Shown: positions 51,670 to 60,334 of the stretch, piece by piece | Position numbering within the stretch: position 1 is the first letter of the stretch | Layout: the number at the start of each line of letters is the position of its first letter | NCBI RefSeq assembly: GCF_014534655.1 | Contig: NZ_JACVVD010000012.1 | Location: forward strand, 1-64,000 | Origin: Paenibacillus sedimenti | Lineage (GTDB): Bacteria > Bacillota > Bacilli > Paenibacillales > NBRC-103111 | Length of the DNA: 64,000 nucleotides | Direction: 5' to 3' | Made by a program: the position numbers and the translations under genes | The notes under the pieces: model-generated | What the model was told of the DNA's origin: nothing | Databases searched by the model: none | What the model saw: the letters and a program-made list of their open reading frames with translations, nothing else

Positions 51670-52275
51670 ATGGACAAAGAGCAGTTGCAGGAGCTTTATC
51701 AGCAAGAATCGTACTACTGGGGGAAGGAACCGAACAATCTGGTGAAATTAATTTCCCAATTCGGAGCGGCGGGCGGATTTGCCGTCGATCTGGGTGCAGG
51801 CGAAGGCAGGGACAGCGTGTATTTGGCGCACCAAGGGTATAACGTGCTTGCCGTAGACCTGGCACCGGCGGGGCTCGACAAAGTCCTGCGCTTGGCTAGT
51901 GAATTCGGCGTTTCTTTGGATGTGGAGGAAGGGGATATTAACGATTTCCAGCCAAGGCAGCCCGTTGATCTGCTTTATACGATTGGAGCGCTTCAGTATG
52001 TCCGGCCGGACAGAAGGGACGAGCAGTTCGCAAATTGGAAAGCGAATACCCGACCCGGCGGATTGCATGTGTTGTTTGCTTTCAACGAGCACCGCGAAGT
52101 AGCGATCGCTCCCGATTGGGGGCGCAATGAATTTTTATACGCACAAGGTGAATTGCAGGCATATTATGCCGATTGGGAACGGTTATATGTAGAAGAATAT
52201 GTCTTCGATTGCCAATCCTCAGGCATTCCGCATCAACATGCTGCAACCGTGCTGATTGCACGAAAGCCTTTATAA
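51670..52275 (+). CDS. class I SAM-dependent methyltransferase (TehB-like)
   Basis: 201 residues. Motif I is GFAVDLGAGEGRDSVYLA, the acidic motif II is NVLAVDLAPAGL, then VEEGDINDFQ, and YTIGALQYV is the post-II region. The overall shape resembles TehB/UbiE-like small-molecule methyltransferases. ATG 51670 has GAGG 10 bases upstream; ATG 51661 lies almost on that site. The acceptor is unknown. Confidence 0.85.
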   Translation: MDKEQLQELYQQESYYWGKEPNNLVKLISQFGAAGGFAVDLGAGEGRDSVYLAHQGYNVLAVDLAPAGLDKVLRLASEFGVSLDVEEGDINDFQPRQPVDLLYTIGALQYVRPDRRDEQFANWKANTRPGGLHVLFAFNEHREVAIAPDWGRNEFLYAQGELQAYYADWERLYVEEYVFDCQSSGIPHQHAATVLIARKPL

Positions 52276-52283
52276 GACTATGG

Positions 52284-52332
52284 CCCTTGGACACTCCGTG
52301 AATTCACTGTGGTGCCCAGGGGTTTTCTTTTG
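52284..52332 (+). terminator. terminator after the methyltransferase
   Basis: CCCTTGGACAC and GTGCCCAGGGG pair over a loop containing GAATTC and are followed by TTTTCTTTT. Confidence 0.78.
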
Positions 52333-52384
52333 CATGGCGGCACTGCTCATCTCTGATTTTTGAACAAACAGGACGGTTAATTGA

Positions 52385-52444
52385 ATGGGAAAAATAGACA
52401 GTTGGGTCTATGATCAGAACTATCCCGGTTATAAGGAGGTGTAA
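52385..52444 (+). CDS. 19-codon micro-ORF (possible leader peptide)
   Basis: MGKIDSWVYDQNYPGYKEV. The last codons (AAG GAG GTG) form the ribosome site of the following micro-ORF, so its translation would affect access to that site. Its own site is weak (AGGACGG, about 12 bases upstream). It could also be the N-terminal part of a single small protein broken by a frameshift, since both halves are rich in Tyr, Asp and Trp. Confidence 0.4.
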   Translation: MGKIDSWVYDQNYPGYKEV

Positions 52445-52449
52445 GACGA

Positions 52450-52584
52450 TTGAAACAGGAGAGGAGGTACGATGATGACATGCAAAAGGGTATATGGGCC
52501 GACATTTATGAAAACGCATACATCAAACGGCAGGGCCATGGGGAGCGGCCTTATCTCGGTGCTCACTGGATGGAACAATCATAA
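52450..52584 (+). CDS. 44-residue micro-ORF with strong ribosome site
   Basis: The TTG start is 8 bases after a perfect AAGGAGGTG. The product (MKQERRYDDDMQKGIWADIY, then ENAYIKRQGHGERPYLGAHW, then MEQS) is soluble, charged and aromatic-rich. Codon use looks normal. It ends 22 bases before the giant pectin-enzyme gene. Family not recognised. Confidence 0.5.
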   Translation: MKQERRYDDDMQKGIWADIYENAYIKRQGHGERPYLGAHWMEQS

Positions 52585-52606
52585 ATAGAGGGAGGCAAGA
52601 CCGAAA

Positions 52607-55600
52607 GTGAGGATGAAAATGAAAAGAACGATGCTGATTGTGCTTAGCTTCATCATGCTATGTTACACGATTACGGCCGGTATTCCATTTACCTTGGTGC
52701 AATCACATGCGGCAAGTACTCAACAGACACTGAAGTTTGACTTCGGCACGGCGACGAGTCCGGTGATGGACGGCTTTATTCGCGTTCATGGGTCGCTTCT
52801 GTATACACCGGAACTGGGCTACGGGCTGACGGGAACCGTGAACACAAGATACCGTTCCGGGGTTGGCGATAATTTAACAGCGGACTTTTTTATTCCAGGC
52901 GCATCGAATCCTTATACATTCCTGGCAGATGTTCAAAATGGGGATTATGATGTAACGGTCTATTCCGGAGATCTTTTGGCCGGCACGTCGACGACGAAGA
53001 CGACGGTTACGATTGAAGGACAGCTTATGGGAACGATTCAATCCCGGCAAGCCGTCAACTCCGCTACATATCGGGTCAAAGTGAACGATGGGCAAATGAC
53101 GTTAGATTTCGGCAGTAATGGCTATGTCAACGGGGTGATTATTGAGCCTGTCGTCCAAGCTCCGCCTGCCGTTCCTGATGGACTTACCGTGACAAATGTT
53201 TCTGGGGCAGGCAGCAATCCGGCAGTAACCTTGCATTGGAACAGCGTTACGGATGCGGTTTATTACGACGTATTTCGTACAACTGTCGGCGAAGCCGTCT
53301 ATGGTCAAATGGCCAGGGTAACGCAGCCGGATTACATTGACACGAACGTAACGATAGGCAGCAGCTACTCTTATCAAGTGGCGGCAGTGAGTGCTGCCGG
53401 TCTAGCTTCCGCGCTCAGCGAAGCTGTCGTAGCGGAGGTTAAGCAGACTCAAACCGTGCCTGCAGCACCGTCTAACTTGGCGGTAAGCAAGGTAGAGGTG
53501 CAAGGAATCAGTTTGCAGTGGTCTTCCGTCGAGGGAGCGATCGGCTATTTGATTTACCGTGCCGATGAGGCAAATGGCCCTTACGCGGAAATTGGAAATA
53601 CCGGCTCCACTGCTTTCACCGATACGACTGCAGCAACCACCTCCATTCATTATTACCAGGTGAAGGCAACCAACAGTTTCGGCACTTCTGCCCCTTCGAA
53701 TATGGCGGTAAGTACAGTGTATGTGCCGCCGCAGCCGCTTCCTGAAGGGGATACAATCAAATTTGACTTCGGGCCGGGCGCTTTGGCCGACGGTTATATC
53801 CGAGTATCGGCCGGTACCGCTTATTCGGCGCAGCTCAAGTATGGTTTTGTGAACCCTGCGTTGGTCGGTGAGGCAGATCGCGGTACGGCGGATCCGATCC
53901 GATCGGACTTTGCTTCGCCTTCCGGCACGTCCTTCAATGTGGATTTGCCGAACGGAGATTACTCTGTAGCGATTGTAGCCGGTGATGCTTCGGAAGCTAC
54001 GGATGTGGCGATCAAGGCAGAGCTGATCCAAAAGGTGCCGCAAACCGCCAAATCTGCGGGTCAATTTGTGGAAACCTCTTTTGATATCGCGCTTGTAGAC
54101 GGGCAATTAAACCTGGAATTCTCGGGATCGGCTCCGAAAATCAATGGTATTGTCATTTCGAAGCTGGCTGCCCGCCAGCAGGGAGAAATTCCTACGGTGT
54201 ATATTGCCGGAGACTCCACGGTACAAACTTATGAAGATTACTGGAAGCCAGAGGCCGGATGGGGCCAAATGATTCCGCGCTATTTTACCGATCATGTGAT
54301 GTTCTCGAACCGGGCTATCGGAGGTAGAAGCTCCAAGTCGTTTATTGTGGAAGAGCGTTTGGACGATATCTTGCGTACCATCAAGCCGGGTGACTACTTC
54401 TTCGTGCAATTCGGCCACAACGATGCGACCATAAGTGTTCCTGAGCGCTATGCCTCCGTACCGGATTACAAAAATTACTTGAAAACCTACGTTAACGGGG
54501 CGCGTCAACGCGGTGCGACGCCGGTTCTGGTCACGCCGGTGGGGCGTCGCGATTTCAATGCGGATACCGGTAAATTCAATGTCAGCTTTGCCGAATATGT
54601 AGCCGGTATGAAAGAAGTAGCCCAAGAGCTGAATGTGAAACTGGTCGATCTGAGCGCGCTCAGCGTAGCTTATTACGATTCGATCGGACCTGCTGCAACG
54701 CTTTCCGTGTTTCTCCATGTGCCGCCGGGCATTTATCAGGCGTTTCCGAACGGTTCGGCGGATAATACGCATTTCCAGGAGTACGGAGCGATTCAATTGG
54801 CAAGGCTGCTCTCCGGCGGAATTAAAGAGCTTGGATTGCCGATTTCCGCCTTTGTTAAAGATGTTGAGCTTCCGGCGGCGATTCCTGCCAAACCGACGGG
54901 ACTGACTGCAGGCAGCGTTAGTAACGCAGGCGCAGTTCTCAAATGGGATGCTGTAGAAACTGCAGAAATTTACAAGATATACCGCAAGCTGTCGACGGAT
55001 TCGACCTATGCATTGGTGGGTACGGCAACGGTACCGACGCTGAGCGTGGGCGGAATGAAGGAAGGACTGACGTACAACCTGCACGTGACGGCTGTAAACG
55101 GACGCGGTGAGTCTGAACCGTCGGATGATATCGCGGTGAAAACGAAATCGGCCGCATACAAATATGATTTCGGCCCGGTAGGAAGTCCGGTTGCTGACGG
55201 TTACACCGGTGTTAATCTGAATACGCTGTATACGCCCGAGCTCGGGTACGGCATTAAGTCGAACACAGGCATGATTACCCGTGACCGTGGTACGGGCGGC
55301 AGCGATCTGGTTCGGGATTGGCTCGGCTATTTCAACGCCGGCTGGGAGTTCATGGTCGATCTGCCGAATGGCACATACTCGGTAAAAGTTTATGTTGGAG
55401 ATCTGTTAGGCTCCGCGAGAACTTCCGTTACGATCGACGGCAGAGACTTCGGTACCGTTGCGGCCGGCAAAAATACGATTGCAGAAGCCGTATTTAATCA
55501 GGTTCAAGTACGCGACGGCCAAATGAATCTGTTTTTCGGCGGCAGCACAGGCATTGCGAACGGACTTGAAATTACGCCGGTTTTACAAGCGCCTGCCGGG

Positions 55601-58600
55601 TTGAAACTGGATAGCCTTGAGTTGGAGCTGGATCAGCCGCAGGCGACCCTTTCCTGGAATGCGTCCGAGGATGCGGTGAAGTATAGGCTGTACCGCAAGG
55701 CTGAAGAAGCGACAAGCTCTACGCTGCTAGGAGAATTGGAAGGCACAACGTTTACGGACAGCACCATTGATGTGGGAATTCATTACATCTACACGGTTAC
55801 CACCGTGGATACGACAGGATCGGAATCCGTTGCGTCGATGCCGCTCGCCGTATCGACGATAGACCCAAGCAAGCCGGCCCCTGCAGCGCCGACGGGTCTC
55901 GTTTATACAGCAGTCAACAAGAGGGATATAAGCTTGTCTTGGAACTTGGTGACGGATGCGAGATCGTATAATATTTATCGCGCCAAGAAAGCGGATGGAA
56001 CGTTTGTTTTGGTTGGCACCTCCAGAACGGCGGCATTTACAGATACGACTGTCCTGACGACAGTTCCGTACTTTTATCAAGTTGCTGCTGTCAATGTAGG
56101 CGGTATTTCGCCAATGTCGGGCATTCTGGAAACGCCGGGTTCTACGAAGCTGGTCAGGCAAATGGAAAACATCGATCGTGCCGAAGTTGCGGTCAAGACG
56201 GACGCAGGCGTATATATCGGGTGGCGTTTACTTGGCATCGACTCGGCAACGATTGCATTTAATCTGTACCGGAACGGTCAAAAGCTTAACGAACAACCGA
56301 TTACGGGAAGCACCAACTATGTGGATGCCGAAGGTACGGTGGAGTCGAGATATGAAGTTCGCACTGTAATCAACGGCGTAGAGGAGCCGTCCTACAGAAT
56401 ATTCAAAGCGTGGAATCAGCCTTATTTTGATATTCCGATTCAAAAGCCGGCCGGCGGGGTTACTCCTGCAGGGGAAGCTTACACATACAGCGCCAATGAC
56501 GCAAGCGTTGGTGACCTTGACGGGGACGGCAAGTATGAAATCATTTTGAAATGGGATCCTTCGAATGCCCACGACAATTCGCAGTCAGGGTATACCGGCA
56601 ACGTCTATATCGATGCTTATAAATTGGACGGTACGCGTCTGTGGAGAATCGATCTAGGAAAGAACATACGCGCCGGCGCACATTACACCCAGTTCATGGT
56701 GTATGATTTGGACGGCGACGGGAAGGCTGAGGTTGCCTTCAAGACAGCGGACGGCACCGTAGATGGAACAGGTGAGGTCATCGGCGATGCGAATGCGGAT
56801 TATCGCAATGCCACCGGTTATATTTTGAGCGGTCCGGAGTTTCTCACGATCTTTAATGGGCTGACTGGTAAAGCTATGGCTACGACGGAGTACGATCCGC
56901 CTCGGGGCAATGTTGCAAGTTGGGGTGACAGCTATGGTAACCGTGTAGACCGCTTCAATGCTGCCATCGCCTATCTGGATGGAGAGAGACCTAGCCTGGT
57001 CATGGCGCGCGGGTATTATACGAGAACGGTGCTTGTCGCGTACGACTGGAGAGACGGCCAGCTGACCAAGCTGTGGAAATTCGATTCAAGCGAGCCCGGC
57101 TCTGCGGGATATGCCGGTCAAGGCAACCACGGCATCAGCATTGCAGATGTCGATAACGACGGCAAAGATGAAATCATCTACGGCGCTATGGCGCTTGATG
57201 ATGACGGCACCGGCTTGTATACGACAGGACTGGGTCATGGCGACGCCATGCACGTGGGCGATTTGGATCCGGAGCGCCCGGGTCTCGAAGTATGGGCTGT
57301 GCATGAGCACTATCCGAGCCCGGCCGGTCATGAATTCCGCGATGCAGCCACCGGTGCGCTAATCTGGGGCGTTCCGACCAATTATGACGTCGGCAGGGGG
57401 ATGTCGGGAGACATTGATCCGCGTTACAAAGGGGAAGAGTTCTGGGCGATAGGCGAGCCCGTCTGGAACAGCACAACAGGAGGCATCTACAATACTAAGG
57501 GCGAGAAACTTTCCAATTCAATTCCCGGTGCAAACTTCGGTATTTGGTGGGATGGAGACCTCCTGCGCGAGATCTTAGATCATAATTATGATGCTTCAAT
57601 TGCTGCCGGTGTCGGCAAGATTGATAAATGGGACTACATGAACAATAAGCCGATCAATCTTTTGACGGCAACCGGTACTTACTCCAACAATACGACCAAG
57701 GGAACGCCGAGCCTTCAGGCCGACCTGTTCGGCGACTGGAGAGAGGAAGCGATGTGGAGAACGGAAGACAGCAGCGCACTCCGCATTTACACGACTACCG
57801 ATTCTACCGAACATAGAATCTTCACCTTGATGCATGATCCTACGTACCGGTTAGGTGTAGCTTGGCAGAACATTTCTTACAATCAGCCGCCTCATCCCGG
57901 ATTTTATTTGGGAGAAGGCATGACGATGCCGCCGGCGCCGAGTATTGCTGTTGTCGGTACGATTCCGCAACCAAAGCCGCCGGCGGATGCAACATTCGAA
58001 GCCAGCATCGCAGCGCCAACGAACAATGATGTCGTCGTCACGATTAACTATCCGGAAGATGCAGTCGTGAAGGAGTATAAGATTGGCGAAAACGGCACTT
58101 GGACGGTTTACACGGATCCAGTGATCATCACGGAAAATGCGACAGTTTATGCACGAGGAACCAATGCTGCTGGCCTCATGTCCAATGTAACCGACTATGT
58201 CGTAAGCAATATCGATAAGATCGCACCAGTAAGTGAAGCCTCTGTAAGCCCTGCTGCTCCTAACGGCAGCAATGGATGGCATACGTCGGATGTAACAGTA
58301 ACCTTATCGGCAATAGATCATCTATCCGGTGTGGCGAAAACGGAATACCAAATAAATGACGGGGATTGGATCACTTATACGGGTACGATCCCAGCCTTCG
58401 AAGAAGGGATGTATAAGGTCGGTTATCGCAGCACGGATCATGCCGGCAACGTCGAGCAAATCAAAACGATCGAGTTTAAAATTGATAAAACGGTGCCGCT
58501 TCTAACCGTTCAATTAGATAAAACTTCGATATGGCCTCCAAATCACAAAATGATTGACATTAAAGCCACGCTGAATGCAAACGATGCGCTCTCAGGGGTA

Positions 58601-58819
58601 GCATCTGTGGTGTTGACTTCTATTACCATTAACGAGCCGGATAGCGGTCAAGGCGACATTCAAGCTAATTTGGGTACGGAGGCTGCAACATTCAGTTTAC
58701 GTGCGGAAAGACTCGGTAATAAGTCGGGACGAATCTACACGATTACGTATACGGTTACCGACAAAGCAGGCAATCAATCCACCGCAGTAAGCACAGTCAG
58801 CGTACCGCATAATCAATAA
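52607..58819 (+). CDS. secreted bifunctional rhamnogalacturonan acetylesterase / PL11 rhamnogalacturonan lyase
   Basis: 2070 residues. Signal peptide (1-36); CBM-like galactose-binding module 1 (about 43-183, LKFDFGTATSPVMDGFIRVH); two FN3 (187-370); module 2 (382-524); SGNH/CE12 acetylesterase (530-751) with Ser537 in YIAGDSTVQTY, GGRSSKSF, FGHND and Asp719/His722 in ADNTHFQ; FN3 (760-848); module 3 (850-994); two FN3 (995-1175); PL11 lyase (1180-1785) with VGDLDGDGKYEIILKWDP, MVYDLDGDGKAEVAFKTADG and IADVDNDGKDEIIYG calcium-binding loops; C-terminal Ig/OmpL47-like repeats (1790-2070). It would deacetylate and cleave rhamnogalacturonan I. GTG 52607, ATG 52613 or ATG 52619 are possible starts. 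No SLH or LPXTG anchor is seen. Confidence 0.9.
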   Translation: MRMKMKRTMLIVLSFIMLCYTITAGIPFTLVQSHAASTQQTLKFDFGTATSPVMDGFIRVHGSLLYTPELGYGLTGTVNTRYRSGVGDNLTADFFIPGASNPYTFLADVQNGDYDVTVYSGDLLAGTSTTKTTVTIEGQLMGTIQSRQAVNSATYRVKVNDGQMTLDFGSNGYVNGVIIEPVVQAPPAVPDGLTVTNVSGAGSNPAVTLHWNSVTDAVYYDVFRTTVGEAVYGQMARVTQPDYIDTNVTIGSSYSYQVAAVSAAGLASALSEAVVAEVKQTQTVPAAPSNLAVSKVEVQGISLQWSSVEGAIGYLIYRADEANGPYAEIGNTGSTAFTDTTAATTSIHYYQVKATNSFGTSAPSNMAVSTVYVPPQPLPEGDTIKFDFGPGALADGYIRVSAGTAYSAQLKYGFVNPALVGEADRGTADPIRSDFASPSGTSFNVDLPNGDYSVAIVAGDASEATDVAIKAELIQKVPQTAKSAGQFVETSFDIALVDGQLNLEFSGSAPKINGIVISKLAARQQGEIPTVYIAGDSTVQTYEDYWKPEAGWGQMIPRYFTDHVMFSNRAIGGRSSKSFIVEERLDDILRTIKPGDYFFVQFGHNDATISVPERYASVPDYKNYLKTYVNGARQRGATPVLVTPVGRRDFNADTGKFNVSFAEYVAGMKEVAQELNVKLVDLSALSVAYYDSIGPAATLSVFLHVPPGIYQAFPNGSADNTHFQEYGAIQLARLLSGGIKELGLPISAFVKDVELPAAIPAKPTGLTAGSVSNAGAVLKWDAVETAEIYKIYRKLSTDSTYALVGTATVPTLSVGGMKEGLTYNLHVTAVNGRGESEPSDDIAVKTKSAAYKYDFGPVGSPVADGYTGVNLNTLYTPELGYGIKSNTGMITRDRGTGGSDLVRDWLGYFNAGWEFMVDLPNGTYSVKVYVGDLLGSARTSVTIDGRDFGTVAAGKNTIAEAVFNQVQVRDGQMNLFFGGSTGIANGLEITPVLQAPAGLKLDSLELELDQPQATLSWNASEDAVKYRLYRKAEEATSSTLLGELEGTTFTDSTIDVGIHYIYTVTTVDTTGSESVASMPLAVSTIDPSKPAPAAPTGLVYTAVNKRDISLSWNLVTDARSYNIYRAKKADGTFVLVGTSRTAAFTDTTVLTTVPYFYQVAAVNVGGISPMSGILETPGSTKLVRQMENIDRAEVAVKTDAGVYIGWRLLGIDSATIAFNLYRNGQKLNEQPITGSTNYVDAEGTVESRYEVRTVINGVEEPSYRIFKAWNQPYFDIPIQKPAGGVTPAGEAYTYSANDASVGDLDGDGKYEIILKWDPSNAHDNSQSGYTGNVYIDAYKLDGTRLWRIDLGKNIRAGAHYTQFMVYDLDGDGKAEVAFKTADGTVDGTGEVIGDANADYRNATGYILSGPEFLTIFNGLTGKAMATTEYDPPRGNVASWGDSYGNRVDRFNAAIAYLDGERPSLVMARGYYTRTVLVAYDWRDGQLTKLWKFDSSEPGSAGYAGQGNHGISIADVDNDGKDEIIYGAMALDDDGTGLYTTGLGHGDAMHVGDLDPERPGLEVWAVHEHYPSPAGHEFRDAATGALIWGVPTNYDVGRGMSGDIDPRYKGEEFWAIGEPVWNSTTGGIYNTKGEKLSNSIPGANFGIWWDGDLLREILDHNYDASIAAGVGKIDKWDYMNNKPINLLTATGTYSNNTTKGTPSLQADLFGDWREEAMWRTEDSSALRIYTTTDSTEHRIFTLMHDPTYRLGVAWQNISYNQPPHPGFYLGEGMTMPPAPSIAVVGTIPQPKPPADATFEASIAAPTNNDVVVTINYPEDAVVKEYKIGENGTWTVYTDPVIITENATVYARGTNAAGLMSNVTDYVVSNIDKIAPVSEASVSPAAPNGSNGWHTSDVTVTLSAIDHLSGVAKTEYQINDGDWITYTGTIPAFEEGMYKVGYRSTDHAGNVEQIKTIEFKIDKTVPLLTVQLDKTSIWPPNHKMIDIKATLNANDALSGVASVVLTSITINEPDSGQGDIQANLGTEAATFSLRAERLGNKSGRIYTITYTVTDKAGNQSTAVSTVSVPHNQ

Positions 58820-58830
58820 GACTTCCGCGG

Positions 58831-58876
58831 AAAAGCCGCATCCGGTGCTTTTTTAGACTCGATGCGGCTTTTTTCC
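58831..58876 (+). terminator. terminator after the pectin-enzyme gene
   Basis: AAAAGCCGCATC and GATGCGGCTTTTTT pair around an 18-base T-containing loop and end in a T-run. Confidence 0.88.
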
Positions 58877-58975
58877 ATTTCTCGCAGAGCCCATACGCTT
58901 GCTTACATTCGCAGTATTCGCACTCTGCTCTTTGGATCATGTAAAATAACAGTATGAAGGGAGTAGGTGAGTGCG

Positions 58976-59425
58976 ATGTTATTCTATCTGATTATTGTCA
59001 TTGTGACAGCAGCGGATCAATTGTCCAAATATGCCATTCGTTCTATGCTGCAGGTTGGTGAATCGATGCCGTTTTATAGAGATTTCCTTACATTCACGCA
59101 TTATCAAAATACCGGTGCGGCCGGCAGCTCATTTCCGGGTTCGGCACGCTATTTAGGTGTTCTCGCAGTCATTTTTATCATCGTTGTCCTTTATTATCGG
59201 CAAAAGGGAAAGATACAAGGATTCTTGAAAGAAAGTGGAGCGGCCTTTTTCGTCGGTGGCGCGGTCGGTAATGGCGTAGACCGGTTGCTTTATGGAAAAG
59301 TAACGGATTTCCTCGTCTTTCGTTCCGGTAACGGAGTACTGAATCTCGCGGATTTAGCTATAAATCTGGGTGTATTGTTGATCGTTGCGGACTTGCTTGT
59401 CTCCTTGAGAGAAAGAAAAATGTGA
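58976..59425 (+). CDS. lspA: lipoprotein signal peptidase II
   Basis: A 149-residue membrane protease with four TM segments. Conserved blocks: TAADQLSKYAIR; YQNTGAAGSS; GGAVGNGVDRLLYG with catalytic Asp; and LNLADLAINLGV with the second catalytic Asp. It removes signal peptides from diacylated prolipoproteins such as the two binding proteins in this window. ATG 58976 is 6 bases after AGGTG; GTG 58967 is an alternative. It stands alone here, without the usual rluD or ileS neighbours, so it may be a second copy. Confidence 0.92.
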   Translation: MLFYLIIVIVTAADQLSKYAIRSMLQVGESMPFYRDFLTFTHYQNTGAAGSSFPGSARYLGVLAVIFIIVVLYYRQKGKIQGFLKESGAAFFVGGAVGNGVDRLLYGKVTDFLVFRSGNGVLNLADLAINLGVLLIVADLLVSLRERKM

Positions 59426-59516
59426 GTCTCGGAACCTATATAGATAGATCAAAAGAACTAATTATGTTATTCTTCAGATAGATATATTTATCGACGAGTT
59501 TGACGTAATTAGGGAG

Positions 59517-59870
59517 ATGGTTGGTTTGTCGGCACATAGACAAGATTTAATTGATGATTTTTTTGAGATGATTCGCAGTTTAAATCGTACCGGCATGGAT
59601 ATTATTCGGGTAAGAGACTTCTTCTGGAGAGCATCGGAGATCCGGACATTTATTCCTCCAACGGTGGAGTTTATGTCTGTACTTAAGACGTATAATGCAG
59701 TCTTGTTCCACGAATTCAGAACGTCGCTTGTTCCGAATTCAAGCATGCATCTGCTCGCAAGTGTCCATATGGAAGCGGGAGATGCGCTGATCAGCTTGGG
59801 CATCACGACGATCGAGGAGCTGGAGGTTGCGGTAAAAGGGATCGCGAGTTCAGGACGAGTATCATCTTGA
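59517..59870 (+). CDS. hypothetical protein
   Basis: 117 residues, predicted soluble and helical (QDLIDDFFEMIRSLNRTGMD, IRVRDFFWRASEIRTF). AGGGAG touches ATG 59517 but is 9 bases before TTG 59526, which may be the true start (114 residues). Overlaps the convergent 59862 gene by nine bases. No family recognised. Confidence 0.65.
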   Translation: MVGLSAHRQDLIDDFFEMIRSLNRTGMDIIRVRDFFWRASEIRTFIPPTVEFMSVLKTYNAVLFHEFRTSLVPNSSMHLLASVHMEAGDALISLGITTIEELEVAVKGIASSGRVSS

Positions 59871-60131
59871 TTGGAGGAATCGTAAGACTTCCTTTTCGAC
59901 GTAGTTCATCCCGGCAGTTTTCTCCGTTATTTCTTCAAAGTACCTCCCCATGAATTGCTGCAGCATTTGCTCGCACATGCGAGGCTTATCCTTCACATCG
60001 TCATAAGCAAAACGAAGAATCTTACATCCATCGATGACAAGATGATAAGTATTGGCAGGCTTATTGATGAAATTCATGCCTGACAACGAACAAAGGGCAC
60101 TATTAACGATACATTTAGGCGTAATTTTCAT
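59862..60131 (-). CDS. small hypothetical protein downstream of a LexA-box palindrome
   Basis: 89 residues, soluble, with a mixed N-terminal half (KPANTYHLVIDGCKILRFAY) and a helical C-terminus (CEQMLQQFMGRYFEEITEKT). No clear ribosome site precedes the ATG. The only regulatory signal upstream is the palindrome at 60160-60217 containing an SOS-type box, which would place it under LexA. Family not recognised. Confidence 0.55.
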   Translation of the reverse strand: MKITPKCIVNSALCSLSGMNFINKPANTYHLVIDGCKILRFAYDDVKDKPRMCEQMLQQFMGRYFEEITEKTAGMNYVEKEVLRFLQSR

Positions 60132-60159
60132 TGAAAAACGGTAAGTATATATGGCTCAA

Positions 60160-60217
60160 GCGAACAAAGTTCTCTAATTTACGAACAAATGTTCGTTATA
60201 TAGGGAACTTTGTTCGC
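60160..60217. promoter_or_regulatory. 58-bp palindrome with a LexA/DinR-type SOS box
   Basis: The outer arms are GCGAACAAAGTTC (60160-60172) and GAACTTTGTTCGC (60205-60217). At the centre lies ACGAACAAATGTTCGT (60181-60196), which matches the Gram-positive SOS box CGAACRNRYGTTYG. There is no T-run on either strand, so it is not a standard terminator. It lies 30 bases upstream of the minus-strand 89-residue gene and 118 bases beyond the topB stop. Confidence 0.75.
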
Positions 60218-60334
60218 TGTTACCATCCAATTCAGACTTTCTCACACTTTTAGCGTATCAAAGGTCTTTATTTGCTAATGCTGGGCGCTATTAAGTATGA
60301 TGGGGCATTGGCAAATTAATTATGATATTGATTC

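Noticed and set aside
54107-55084. 325-codon minus-strand frame inside the pectin-enzyme gene
   Set aside because: It is fully antisense to the SGNH domain, with no ribosome site and an Arg/Cys/His-rich composition.
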